Position numbers and translations under genes: made by a program | The notes under the pieces: model-generated | What the model saw: the letters and a program-made list of their open reading frames with translations, nothing else | Databases searched by the model: none | Told to the model about the DNA's origin: nothing | Assembly (NCBI GenBank): GCA_964522105.1 | Contig: CAZFVA010000017.1 | Location: forward strand, 3,327-67,326 | Length of the DNA: 64,000 nt | Reading direction: 5' to 3' | DNA from: JAGOFO01 sp964522105 | Lineage (GTDB): Bacteria > Myxococcota_A > UBA9042 > DTJE01 | Shown here: positions 17,791 to 25,346 of the stretch, one piece after another | How positions within the stretch are numbered: position 1 is the first letter of the stretch | Layout: each line of letters opens with the position of its first letter

Positions 17791-18765
17791 TCAGCCCGGG
17801 ATTGCCGAGAAAGTCACCAGTTCTTCCCCGACATTTCTTTGGATTCGGCCTTCGCCTTCAAGCCAGCGCAGGTGTGCTATCGCCTCGCCGACCGCAAACC
17901 ATTTCTGGGCGGCCGGGAACTGCTCGAAGTTTTCACACCTGATGTCCCACGTCATTCCAGCGGCAATCTGATATGCGGTCATTGAATTATCACCAATGAC
18001 TTCAATGACTTCCAGCGCACGTTGCCTGTGGTGTTCTTTCAGCGCATCGACCCGGCCTTTCAAGTCGGTAAACGTGTTGCGATGTCCCGGCAGGACGATG
18101 TCGACCGGCAGGTCCCGGACTCGATCCAGGCTGTCCAGGTAGTGTTTAAGCGAGTTCGTTTCGTACGACCATGACTCGATGTGCGGCGTTATGTCGTAAA
18201 GGATGTGGTCGCCTGAAATCAGCATTCTGTGCACGCTGTCGAACAGGCAGATGTGACCTTTCGTGTGCCCCGGAGTCAGGATGCATTGCAACTGAAAGTC
18301 GCCGACCGTAATAACATCGCCATCGTCCAGAAGTGTGAATTCAGGAACGGTTTCGGGTAGATACTTGATCCCCGGGTGGGCATCCATCGCCTTCTGAATG
18401 TCTTCAGCCTGAAATCCGTTGCTTAACGCGTATGCCATCATCGGCTGCCAGTTGATGCTGCGGTCATATATGCGGGCGTCGATTCTGCCGAAGTACACTT
18501 TGCTGGCGGGCGTGGCCAGTTTCGAAATCAACCCGGTATGGTCGGCATGCATATGGGTCAGCATGAAGTCGGTTTTTGACGGGTCAAGTCCCAGTTCGCC
18601 GAGGCCAGCAAGCATCGCGTCATAACAGGCGGTGCGGTTGAACCCGGTGTCGATTACCAGACTCTGGCCGCCTGACTTGATGACGTACGAATTCAGATCC
18701 TTTAACGGACTGTTCGGCAGGGGCACCTTTATCCGGTAAACGTCCGGCAGGATTTGCTCAATCAT
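17791..18765 (-). CDS. MBL-fold metallo-hydrolase with C-terminal helical/winged domain
   Basis: 324 aa from the ATG at 18765 (GGAG upstream; a TTG one codon earlier is also in frame). The zinc motif is THMHADH (His71, His73, Asp75, His76), with later ligands in TPGHTKGH, SGDHIL and LPGHRN. Residues about 245-324 form a helical domain of the kind attached to LACTB2/GloB-like hydrolases (LKEHHRQRALEVIEVI, VGEAIAHLRWLEGEGRIQR). Likely a cytosolic hydrolase of thioesters, lactones or phosphoesters; substrate unknown. It follows the pst operon by 93 bases on the same strand and could be read through from it. Confidence 0.88.
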   Translation of the reverse strand: MIEQILPDVYRIKVPLPNSPLKDLNSYVIKSGGQSLVIDTGFNRTACYDAMLAGLGELGLDPSKTDFMLTHMHADHTGLISKLATPASKVYFGRIDARIYDRSINWQPMMAYALSNGFQAEDIQKAMDAHPGIKYLPETVPEFTLLDDGDVITVGDFQLQCILTPGHTKGHICLFDSVHRMLISGDHILYDITPHIESWSYETNSLKHYLDSLDRVRDLPVDIVLPGHRNTFTDLKGRVDALKEHHRQRALEVIEVIGDNSMTAYQIAAGMTWDIRCENFEQFPAAQKWFAVGEAIAHLRWLEGEGRIQRNVGEELVTFSAIPG

Positions 18766-18858
18766 CAACAGACTCCACGTGAATCCACTTTCCGTGGCCT
18801 GACTACGTTACATCAAATCAGCGGTGAATGCAGGTTGGTCTGGCAGTTATGCAGGTGA

Positions 18859-19956
18859 TTACCAGGACTTCATCATTTCTTCAATGCGGTTGTGCAGCTC
18901 GTCGCGGATGGTTCTAAAGACCGCCAGCGTTTCTTCTTCGGTGCCGGTTGCTGCCGTCGGGTCAGGCAGTCCCCATGATTGCCGGTTTACGATGCCGGGT
19001 ACCAGCGGGCAGATTTCATCGGCGCACAGCGTGATAATCGTGTCTACAGACCCCAGTGGAATCTGGGTGAATGCCTTCGGACGGGCCTCCGACATGTCGA
19101 TGCCGACTTCTTTCATCACCTGCACGGCCCGTGAATCTACCTGTCCGGCTGGTGAAGAACCTGCGCTCCAGACGTGAACGCCGACCGGAAACATTTTGGT
19201 CGCCCATGCTTCGGCAATCTGGCTTCTGGCGACGTTGTGCACACACAGAAACAGTACGCCGTGGGGGCGTCCACTGTACTGCGTGCTGCTTACGTGACGT
19301 ATGTCCTTGCCGCGCACCATGAAAACGACCATTTCGGCCAGGTTCGTGGCGTGGTCGCCCATGCGTTCAATGTATTTGGCGATCGACTGGATTTTGACAC
19401 CCCGGTTGATCGCCTTTGCATCTGCCATCATGTATGTCAGCAGTTCACGGAATATCTGACCGTAATATGCGTCAACCATGTGGTCCCGCTCAAGAACTGC
19501 CTGTGCCAGATCGGTGTTCTGCGATTTGAATGCACTTAGAGCGTCTTCAATCATCCCTCGAACGACTTCAGCCATCCTGGGCAGGTCGATGTATGGTTTC
19601 AACTGCGGTTCGACGTTCAGTTCGATGATGCGTTCGCATACGTTGACGCACAGGTCGCCGATTCTTTCCAGGTCGGTGACAATCTTCAGCGCGGTTGTAA
19701 GAAATCGCAGATCGGAAGCGACAGGCTGGCGAAGTGCCAGAATTGTCAGGCAAAGATGGTCGGCGTCAAGCTCCAGCAGGTCGACGTGCCGGTCGGCGTC
19801 AATGACCTGCCGCGCCAGATCCGAATTTCGTTCAAGCAACGCGGTGATGGACTGCGAAATCATATCTTCGACGTGGGTGCCCATCGCCTGAATCTGCGCG
19901 TGGAGGCTTGTCAATTGCTGTTCGTATTCACGATCTGTGTGTGGCGTTGCAATCAT
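18859..19956 (-). CDS. phoU: PhoU fused to low-molecular-weight phosphatase/arsenate-reductase-like domain
   Basis: 365 aa. The ATG at 19956 overlaps the pstB2 stop (ATGA) and follows GGGAGG. Residues 1-220 are a full PhoU with both metal-binding repeats (DLERIGDLCVNV near 95 and YIERMGDHATNLAE near 195). Residues 232-365 are an ArsC/LMW-phosphatase domain with P-loop CVHNVARS (Cys238-Arg244) and a second Cys pair, Cys311 and Cys316 (TLCADEICP), matching the three redox cysteines of thioredoxin-coupled arsenate reductases, plus WGLPDPTA. PhoU represses Pst transport and PhoR signalling. The fused domain could reduce arsenate entering through Pst or act as a phosphatase. No arsR or arsB is nearby. 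Confidence 0.92.
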   Translation of the reverse strand: MIATPHTDREYEQQLTSLHAQIQAMGTHVEDMISQSITALLERNSDLARQVIDADRHVDLLELDADHLCLTILALRQPVASDLRFLTTALKIVTDLERIGDLCVNVCERIIELNVEPQLKPYIDLPRMAEVVRGMIEDALSAFKSQNTDLAQAVLERDHMVDAYYGQIFRELLTYMMADAKAINRGVKIQSIAKYIERMGDHATNLAEMVVFMVRGKDIRHVSSTQYSGRPHGVLFLCVHNVARSQIAEAWATKMFPVGVHVWSAGSSPAGQVDSRAVQVMKEVGIDMSEARPKAFTQIPLGSVDTIITLCADEICPLVPGIVNRQSWGLPDPTAATGTEEETLAVFRTIRDELHNRIEEMMKSW

Positions 19957-20699
19957 CCGAACCTCCCGGTGATATAGTCTTCTGTACGACGATCTGAAGG
20001 ATTTGTGAAGATGCCGGTGGTCGGACCGAACTCCACAAGGTCGCCCAGCAGCATGAATCCACAATCTTCGGATACGCGCCCGGCCTGCGCCATGTTGTGC
20101 GTCACGATAATAATCGTGTAGTCGTTTTTCAGCTTCTGCATCAACTCTTCTATGCGTGTCGTCGCGATCGGGTCCAGCGCCGAACACGGCTCGTCCATCA
20201 GAAGAATTTCGGGCTTCACGGCAAGCAGACGGGCAAAGCAGAGCCGTTGCTGCTGCTCGCCTGACAGTGTAAGTGCATTGTTTTTAAGGCGATCTTTCAG
20301 AATATCCCACAGGCCGACCGAGGTAAGATTTTCGGTCACGATCTGGTCAAGGTCCTGTTTGTTTTTGATTCCATGAACGCGCGGGCCGTGTGCAACGTTG
20401 TCGTACACCGACAGCGGGAACGGATTTGGCCGCTGAAAGACCATCCCGACACGTTTGCGCAGCATGTGGATGTCTTCGCTGTAAAGCGGATGCCCGAAAA
20501 CTTCAATGTCGCCGGTGACGCGGACGCCCGGGATCAGGTCGTTCATACGGTTGAACGTTCTAAGCAGGGTCGATTTTCCGCAGCCGGAAGGGCCGATCAG
20601 CGATGTTATACGTTTTGGCGCAACCGATAAGGTGACATTTTTCAGAGCCTGAAAATCACCGTAAAACAGGTTAAGCCCGCGTGTTGTGATTGCGTCCAT
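19953..20699 (-). CDS. pstB: phosphate ABC transporter ATP-binding protein (canonical-site partner)
   Basis: 248 aa. ATG at 20699, one base after the preceding gene's stop. Walker A GPSGCGKST (37-45), Q-loop VFQRPNPFP with Gln89, Walker B ILLMDEP with Glu170 and switch His201 (VTHNMAQAG) are all intact. The signature is LSGEQ (145-149) rather than LSGGQ. This is the PstB that couples ATP hydrolysis to phosphate import through PstCA. It is preceded by a second, degenerate PstB, suggesting a heterodimeric ATPase in which this subunit supplies the working Walker/Q/H set. Confidence 0.95.
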   Translation of the reverse strand: MDAITTRGLNLFYGDFQALKNVTLSVAPKRITSLIGPSGCGKSTLLRTFNRMNDLIPGVRVTGDIEVFGHPLYSEDIHMLRKRVGMVFQRPNPFPLSVYDNVAHGPRVHGIKNKQDLDQIVTENLTSVGLWDILKDRLKNNALTLSGEQQQRLCFARLLAVKPEILLMDEPCSALDPIATTRIEELMQKLKNDYTIIIVTHNMAQAGRVSEDCGFMLLGDLVEFGPTTGIFTNPSDRRTEDYITGRFG

Positions 20700-20700
20700 A

Positions 20701-21462
20701 TCAGCCAAATTTTCCTGTGACGTACTGTTCGGTCCGTTCGTCGGACGGCATGGTGAAGATTCTGGCGGTCGTGTCGATCTCGACAAGTTCGCCCATCAAC
20801 AGGAACGCCGTGCGGTCGCCGACGCGCGCCGCCTGCTTGGTGTTGTTTGTCACCAGTATCTGCGTGTGAACCGACTTCAGTTCTTTCATTGCTTCTTCGA
20901 CGCGTGCCGTCGATATCGGGTCCAGGCCCGAGCAGGGCTCGTCGTACATGATTATTTCCGGTTCGACCGCCAGGGTACGGGCCAGGCACAGACGCTGCTG
21001 CTGTCCGCCCGACAGGTTCTGGGCCGACGTGTTCAGGCGGTCTTTGACCTCTTCCCACAAGTATGCCGCCCGCAAAGTCTTTTCAATGATGGCATCGCCT
21101 TCCGACCTGCTGACTTTTCGTTTCAAGCGTGGCCCGAACAGGATGTTTTCCCGGATCGTCATCGGCAGTGGAATCGGCATCGCATAGACCATTCCAATCC
21201 GCCGCCGCAGTTCTTCAATGTCGTCACCGGCCCCAAAATTCTTGCCGTCCAACAGGATTGATCCGGTCACTGAAGCCCCGGGAATCCGGTCAAGCATGTG
21301 GTTGATTGCCAGAAGAAGGCTGGATTTACCGGAGTTTGCAGGGCCGATGATTGAAAGTATTTCGTGATGCCGTATGTCCATCGACACGTTGCGCAGTACT
21401 GTGGCCGCGCCGTAACTTACCGAAAGGTCTTTGATTTCTATTTTGGGGGCGGCGTTGCTCAT
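20701..21462 (-). CDS. pstB: second PstB-like ATPase lacking Q-loop Gln and switch His
   Basis: 253 aa. The start at 21462 overlaps the pstA stop (ATGA). Walker A GPANSGKSS (40-48), signature LSGGQQQRL (150-158) and Walker B IIMYDEP with Glu175 are kept. The Q-loop glutamine is Ala94 (MVYAMPIPLP) and the switch histidine is Asn206 (VTNNTKQAA). The C-terminus GKFG resembles its neighbour's GRFG. It is PstB-type by length, SALDP-like DP motif and context. Ala and Asn at these two positions predict weak or no hydrolysis at its own site, as in the degenerate half of heterodimeric ABC ATPases. Confidence 0.9.
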   Translation of the reverse strand: MSNAAPKIEIKDLSVSYGAATVLRNVSMDIRHHEILSIIGPANSGKSSLLLAINHMLDRIPGASVTGSILLDGKNFGAGDDIEELRRRIGMVYAMPIPLPMTIRENILFGPRLKRKVSRSEGDAIIEKTLRAAYLWEEVKDRLNTSAQNLSGGQQQRLCLARTLAVEPEIIMYDEPCSGLDPISTARVEEAMKELKSVHTQILVTNNTKQAARVGDRTAFLLMGELVEIDTTARIFTMPSDERTEQYVTGKFG

Positions 21463-22301
21463 GCGGCCCTCCGTCCGCGCATCAGGCGGTGCATCAAGGT
21501 GTATGCTGTTGTATTTATTATCAGAATTGTGCAAATCAGTACAGCCGCCGTCGCGTAGGCGTTTTCTGTCGAGATGCCTTCGCGAGCCAGAATATAGAAG
21601 TGGACGGCCATCGTGCGTGCTGAATCAAAGAATGATGTCGGCATCTGGACGGCTGAGCCGGCGGTGAAGATGACGACGGCCGTTTCTTCGATGGACCGGC
21701 CGATTCCAAGGATGATACCGGTCAGAATCCCGGGAACGGCATATGGGAGTACCGATCTGGTGACAACCTGCCAGCGCGTGGCACCAAGCGATGCGGCCAC
21801 ATCACGATACGAAGCTGGAACCGACCGCAGGGCCTCTTCCGAAGTGCGGATGATTGTTGGAAGAATCATCGCGGCCAGCGACAGTCCGCCCGAAATGATT
21901 GACCAGCCAAGCCCCATTATGTTGACGAACAGAATGAAACCGAACAGGCCGAAGATGATTGACGGAACGCCGGCCAGGCAGTTGATTCCGAAACGGATCG
22001 TTTGCGTGACGCGGCCTTCGCGGGTGTATTCGGACAGGTAAATGGCGCTGGCGATACCGAGCGGCGCGGCGATACCGACCGAGACCAGTACCATCAGCAG
22101 AGTGCCGACGATCGCTGGCAGGATACCACCTGCGCGGCCCATGTCCTGGATCGGCTCGGTCAGGAAGGCCCACGTTACATGGCGCAGGCCGCCAGCCAGA
22201 ACGAAGCCGACGACAAAGACCAGCGCGCCGATTGCTGCTGCCGTGGCGACGTATAGCAGGCTTTTGGCGATGGTCTGTGTGGTTCGCGGCGACACGCGCA
22301 T
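21459..22301 (-). CDS. pstA: phosphate ABC transporter permease PstA
   Basis: 280 aa, six predicted membrane segments. Conserved PstA pieces: GGILPAIVGTLLMV, APLGIASAIYLSEY, CLAGVPSIIFGLFG, MILPTIIRTSEEALRSVP and the EAA-loop region SYRDVAASLGATRWQVV. It forms the phosphate channel in the inner membrane with PstC. Start two bases after the pstC stop; its own stop overlaps the start of the degenerate PstB. Confidence 0.96.
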   Translation of the reverse strand: MRVSPRTTQTIAKSLLYVATAAAIGALVFVVGFVLAGGLRHVTWAFLTEPIQDMGRAGGILPAIVGTLLMVLVSVGIAAPLGIASAIYLSEYTREGRVTQTIRFGINCLAGVPSIIFGLFGFILFVNIMGLGWSIISGGLSLAAMILPTIIRTSEEALRSVPASYRDVAASLGATRWQVVTRSVLPYAVPGILTGIILGIGRSIEETAVVIFTAGSAVQMPTSFFDSARTMAVHFYILAREGISTENAYATAAVLICTILIINTTAYTLMHRLMRGRRAA

Positions 22302-22303
22302 AT

Positions 22304-23140
22304 TCAGAACTTCCTCCGTGAGAATTTCAGTGCAACCCCGTTCAGCATCATTATGAAAACGAACAGGACAACACCGGTCGCGAACAAGGCCTGCCTGTGT
22401 TCCCCGACAGCGTAACCCATTTCGATGGCGATATTTGCGGTCAGTGTGCGGACTGAATCCAGCGGCGAGCCCGGAATAGCGGTCGAGTTACCCGAGATCA
22501 TGATGACGGCCATCGTTTCACCGACGGCACGGCCCATTCCCAGAATAATTCCTGCGAATATGCCTGAACGGGCGGCTGGAAGCTGGACGCGCCAGACCGT
22601 TTGCCATTCGGTGGCGCCGAGTGCCAGCGAACCCTGCTTGTAGCTTTTCGGAATTGCCTGAAGTGAATCGATGGAAATGCTTACGATTGTTGGAAGAATC
22701 ATGATGGCCAGAACGCAGGAAGCTGCCAGAATCGACAGGCCGGGACCGCCAAGATGTTCGCGTATCAGGGGTGCCAGCCACATCACGCCCAGGAATCCGT
22801 AGACGACGGACGGTATGCCAGCAAGCAGTTCGATGGCCGGCTTCAGGATATTTACCCACCGTGTCGATGTGAATTCTGCAAGACAGACAGCGCAGGCGAT
22901 GGCCAGTGGCACCCCCAGCAGCAGCGCCCCGAAGGTTATACAGAGTGATCCGACGATAAACGGAAGGATGCCGAATTGTCCTTCGGTGGGCGCCCATTCG
23001 CGGCCGAACAGGAATGAATCCAGACCCGCCGAAGCCATGATGGGAACGCCTTCCATGAATATGAAAATGGCGATAAGCGCCAGTATGGCGGTCGAGGAAC
23101 AGGCTGCGATAAACAGGATTTTTGAGATCGTCTTGTCCAT
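22304..23140 (-). CDS. pstC: phosphate ABC transporter permease PstC
   Basis: 278 aa. The ATG at 23140 lies directly after the pstS stop; a GTG one codon earlier overlaps that stop and is possible. Six membrane segments. Typical features: FLFGREWAPTEGQFGILPFI, PLAIACAVCLAEF, LLAGIPSVVYGFLG, ILPTIVSISIDSLQAIP and LALGATEWQTVWRV. Pairs with PstA as the inner-membrane phosphate channel. Confidence 0.96.
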   Translation of the reverse strand: MDKTISKILFIAACSSTAILALIAIFIFMEGVPIMASAGLDSFLFGREWAPTEGQFGILPFIVGSLCITFGALLLGVPLAIACAVCLAEFTSTRWVNILKPAIELLAGIPSVVYGFLGVMWLAPLIREHLGGPGLSILAASCVLAIMILPTIVSISIDSLQAIPKSYKQGSLALGATEWQTVWRVQLPAARSGIFAGIILGMGRAVGETMAVIMISGNSTAIPGSPLDSVRTLTANIAIEMGYAVGEHRQALFATGVVLFVFIMMLNGVALKFSRRKF

Positions 23141-23142
23141 CA

Positions 23143-23955
23143 CTATTTAGCTGAAATCAGCCCTTCCTTTTCCAGCAGCTTCTGGGATGAGCCAGACAGA
23201 ACGAAGTCAATAAATGCCTGGACTTCCGGGCTGAGTGGTTTCGCGGTAAGAAAGTAGATTGGTCTGGCCAGCGGGTATGTACCGTTTTTGACGTTTGCGT
23301 TCAGTGGTTCGACCCCGTCAAAGGCGACTGCCTTGACCTGATTGTTGACCAGGCCGATCGACAGATATCCGATGGCGTCGGGGTTTGAACTGACGGCCTC
23401 GCGGATTGTGCCGTTCGAGTTCTGGAACAGGGCGTTCGGTGCCAGTTTCGCGTCGCCGAGGACCAGTTTCTGGAACGACTTGCGTGTGCCGCTGCCTTCT
23501 TCGCGTGAAATTATTCGGATTGGCGCGTCGGGGCCGCCCAGTTCTTTCCAATTGGAAATTTCCCCGGCGAATACGCTGCGGGCCTGCGCCGCTGTCAATC
23601 CCTTAAGGACGTTTGCCTTATGAACGATGATTGCGATGCCGTCGCGTGCAACTATTGTGGCCGTCAGGCTTTTTGCTTCGTCGGGAAGGGTCAGCAGATC
23701 GGCCATTCCGATCTGGGCACTTCCAGCCAGGGCCGCCTGAACGCCGACGGCCGATCCACCGCCCTGAACGTTGATTCTGGTTCCGGGATTTGCGTCGATG
23801 TAATATTCGGCCAGTTTTTCGGCGAACGGCTGGAAAGCCGTTGATCCTGCAAGAGTTATGCTGTTTTTGTTGCTGCGGGAACACCCGGCCCCGGCGACCG
23901 TGATACAGAGTAAACCGGCAATTGCGACCGTAACTGCGATAAGCGAATGTTTCAT
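23143..23955 (-). CDS. pstS: phosphate-binding lipoprotein PstS
   Basis: 270 aa. ATG preceded by GGAAGGAAAG. Signal with Cys25 (GAGC). Phosphate-binding features: ITLAGSTAFQPF, VQGGGSAVGVQAAL, EISNWKELGGPDAPI and REEGSGTRKSF, the loops that wrap phosphate in PstS. Captures phosphate in the periplasm for PstCA. First gene of pstS-pstC-pstA-pstB1-pstB2-phoU, all with gaps of two bases or fewer, or overlaps. The 189-base upstream region shows no convincing Pho box. Confidence 0.95.
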   Translation of the reverse strand: MKHSLIAVTVAIAGLLCITVAGAGCSRSNKNSITLAGSTAFQPFAEKLAEYYIDANPGTRINVQGGGSAVGVQAALAGSAQIGMADLLTLPDEAKSLTATIVARDGIAIIVHKANVLKGLTAAQARSVFAGEISNWKELGGPDAPIRIISREEGSGTRKSFQKLVLGDAKLAPNALFQNSNGTIREAVSSNPDAIGYLSIGLVNNQVKAVAFDGVEPLNANVKNGTYPLARPIYFLTAKPLSPEVQAFIDFVLSGSSQKLLEKEGLISAK

Positions 23956-24144
23956 GATTGCTTTCCTTCCACAAATTCCCAGCGTAACTGTACACGCCGT
24001 TCGTGACCGGCCCGTTAGCGGTTGGTGATGGTTCAGTCAGAATTATGTGACGATTGTGTTAGGACCATACGCTCTGGCGTTATAACAATCTGAATATACA
24101 GGATTATTGTTGTATTGCCCGGCCGATCGCGTCAGCAGGTGTTT

Positions 24145-25320
24145 TCACATACAGTCGTCGTTGTTGTGTGTGGGATAGAACCCGTGACGTCGCGTAACTG
24201 TCAGATCCACAGTCTTTCCTGCAACATCGGCTGATGCTGTCCGTGACATTCCAATATGGCTGCCATGCTGGAACAGTCCCATGCAACCGATTACCGGCAA
24301 AGCTTCCACCATCGCCTGTGGAATCGTCAGGCTGCCGGCCGTGGCTTCCTTTCTGCAGTACAGAACTGAAGCGGGTGGCGAGCCGTGCCAGCCAGTGTTA
24401 AGAACCAGATCTACGTATAGACCTGCGGTGTTTTTATCGGGTACGGCCCAGGTCACGACATTGTCCCGGCCGTCTTCCAGGGCCAACCCGCTGTCGCTGT
24501 CCGAGCTGAACGCAGTGGCATCGACCCCGGTTGTTGTGACCTCGAATGCTTCAAATCCGCCAACCTGGCCGTCGGCCTCAGAAATTATCGTGTTTCCGCT
24601 GTGTATCAGGCTGGCAGCGACGCCTTCGACGTAATACCAGTACGCATCCAGACCGTCCCCGGTCGGCTCGACTTCGATTTTCGTTGCCCCGAACGTCAAG
24701 GTCAGCTTGCCTGCCGAGATCCGTGACGGCGCTTTGACGCATTGGTCTGACTGGTCGCAGTATTCGTCGTAGTTGCATACCGGATTGCATGCGGCGCTGG
24801 TCGGGACGTACATGACGCAGTCGCCTTCCTGACGGAAAACTTCATACATTCCGGGGGTATAGGCGGCGAAAGCATCCATTCGCATTGGTGAGTCATAGAA
24901 CTCAATATTGGACCAGGCCTCGGTGTTGTAATCGAAACTTCCAGACTTCGACAGGGCGATCAGAATTCGACCGTGTGGTGAAGGCTGTGCGACAGGAACA
25001 GGTTCGGTCGTGTCTGTTGTGTCGTCAGGATTTATTGTGTCTGCCGGTTCCACCGAATCCTGATTGGCATCGTGCGCAGCGTCGGCGGGGCCAGGATCGT
25101 CAGGATTTGCTGTGTCGTCAAGCGCGTCGCCGTCCCGCAGTGGAAGATCGGCCGGTTCAGTGTCGACGTGTCCATCGGCGATGTCCGGGCTTGTATCTTC
25201 AGCAATGTCATGGCCGCCGGTGTCATCCGCCGGTGTTGAATTGCCGCCGCACGCGACGGCAAATGACAGGCAGGACAGCATCAAAACTGTAACGACTCTG
25301 GAGATAAATCTGGATTCCAT
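24145..25320 (-). CDS. lipoprotein of unknown function with Asp/Thr-rich tether
   Basis: 391 aa. ATG preceded by GGGGTAGTT. Lipobox AVAC24 followed by GGNSTPADDTGG and about 85 residues of Asp, Thr and Pro repeats, a probable tether. The globular part (about 110-391) has paired Cys in CVMYVPTSAACNPVCNYDE and CDQSDQC, an EGF-like cluster, then beta-rich sequence (KLTLTFGATKIEVEPTG) and ends at CM. I do not recognise the family. A 189-base gap separates it from pstS downstream on the same strand, so there is no evident functional link. Confidence 0.75.
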   Translation of the reverse strand: MESRFISRVVTVLMLSCLSFAVACGGNSTPADDTGGHDIAEDTSPDIADGHVDTEPADLPLRDGDALDDTANPDDPGPADAAHDANQDSVEPADTINPDDTTDTTEPVPVAQPSPHGRILIALSKSGSFDYNTEAWSNIEFYDSPMRMDAFAAYTPGMYEVFRQEGDCVMYVPTSAACNPVCNYDEYCDQSDQCVKAPSRISAGKLTLTFGATKIEVEPTGDGLDAYWYYVEGVAASLIHSGNTIISEADGQVGGFEAFEVTTTGVDATAFSSDSDSGLALEDGRDNVVTWAVPDKNTAGLYVDLVLNTGWHGSPPASVLYCRKEATAGSLTIPQAMVEALPVIGCMGLFQHGSHIGMSRTASADVAGKTVDLTVTRRHGFYPTHNNDDCM

Positions 25321-25346
25321 AACTACCCCGTTTCAGCAGGTGTAGA

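Noticed and set aside
17795..17820. terminator hairpin between the convergent symporter and MBL genes (CCCGG...CCGGG)
   Set aside because: The loop is 11 bases, there is no U-tract, and the sequence overlaps the coding end of the MBL gene.
17365..17985. 206-codon plus-strand open frame
   Set aside because: It overlaps the end of the AGCS symporter and the MBL hydrolase in another frame, with no domain and no start signal.
18859..24000. pst cluster as an arsenic-resistance operon
   Set aside because: There is an ArsC-like domain but no ArsR, ArsB or Acr3; order and content are those of a phosphate transporter.
23956..24144. Pho box upstream of pstS
   Set aside because: Stretches such as TCGTCACATAATTCTGAC only loosely match CTGTCAT repeats and lack the correct 11-base periodicity, so I do not call one.
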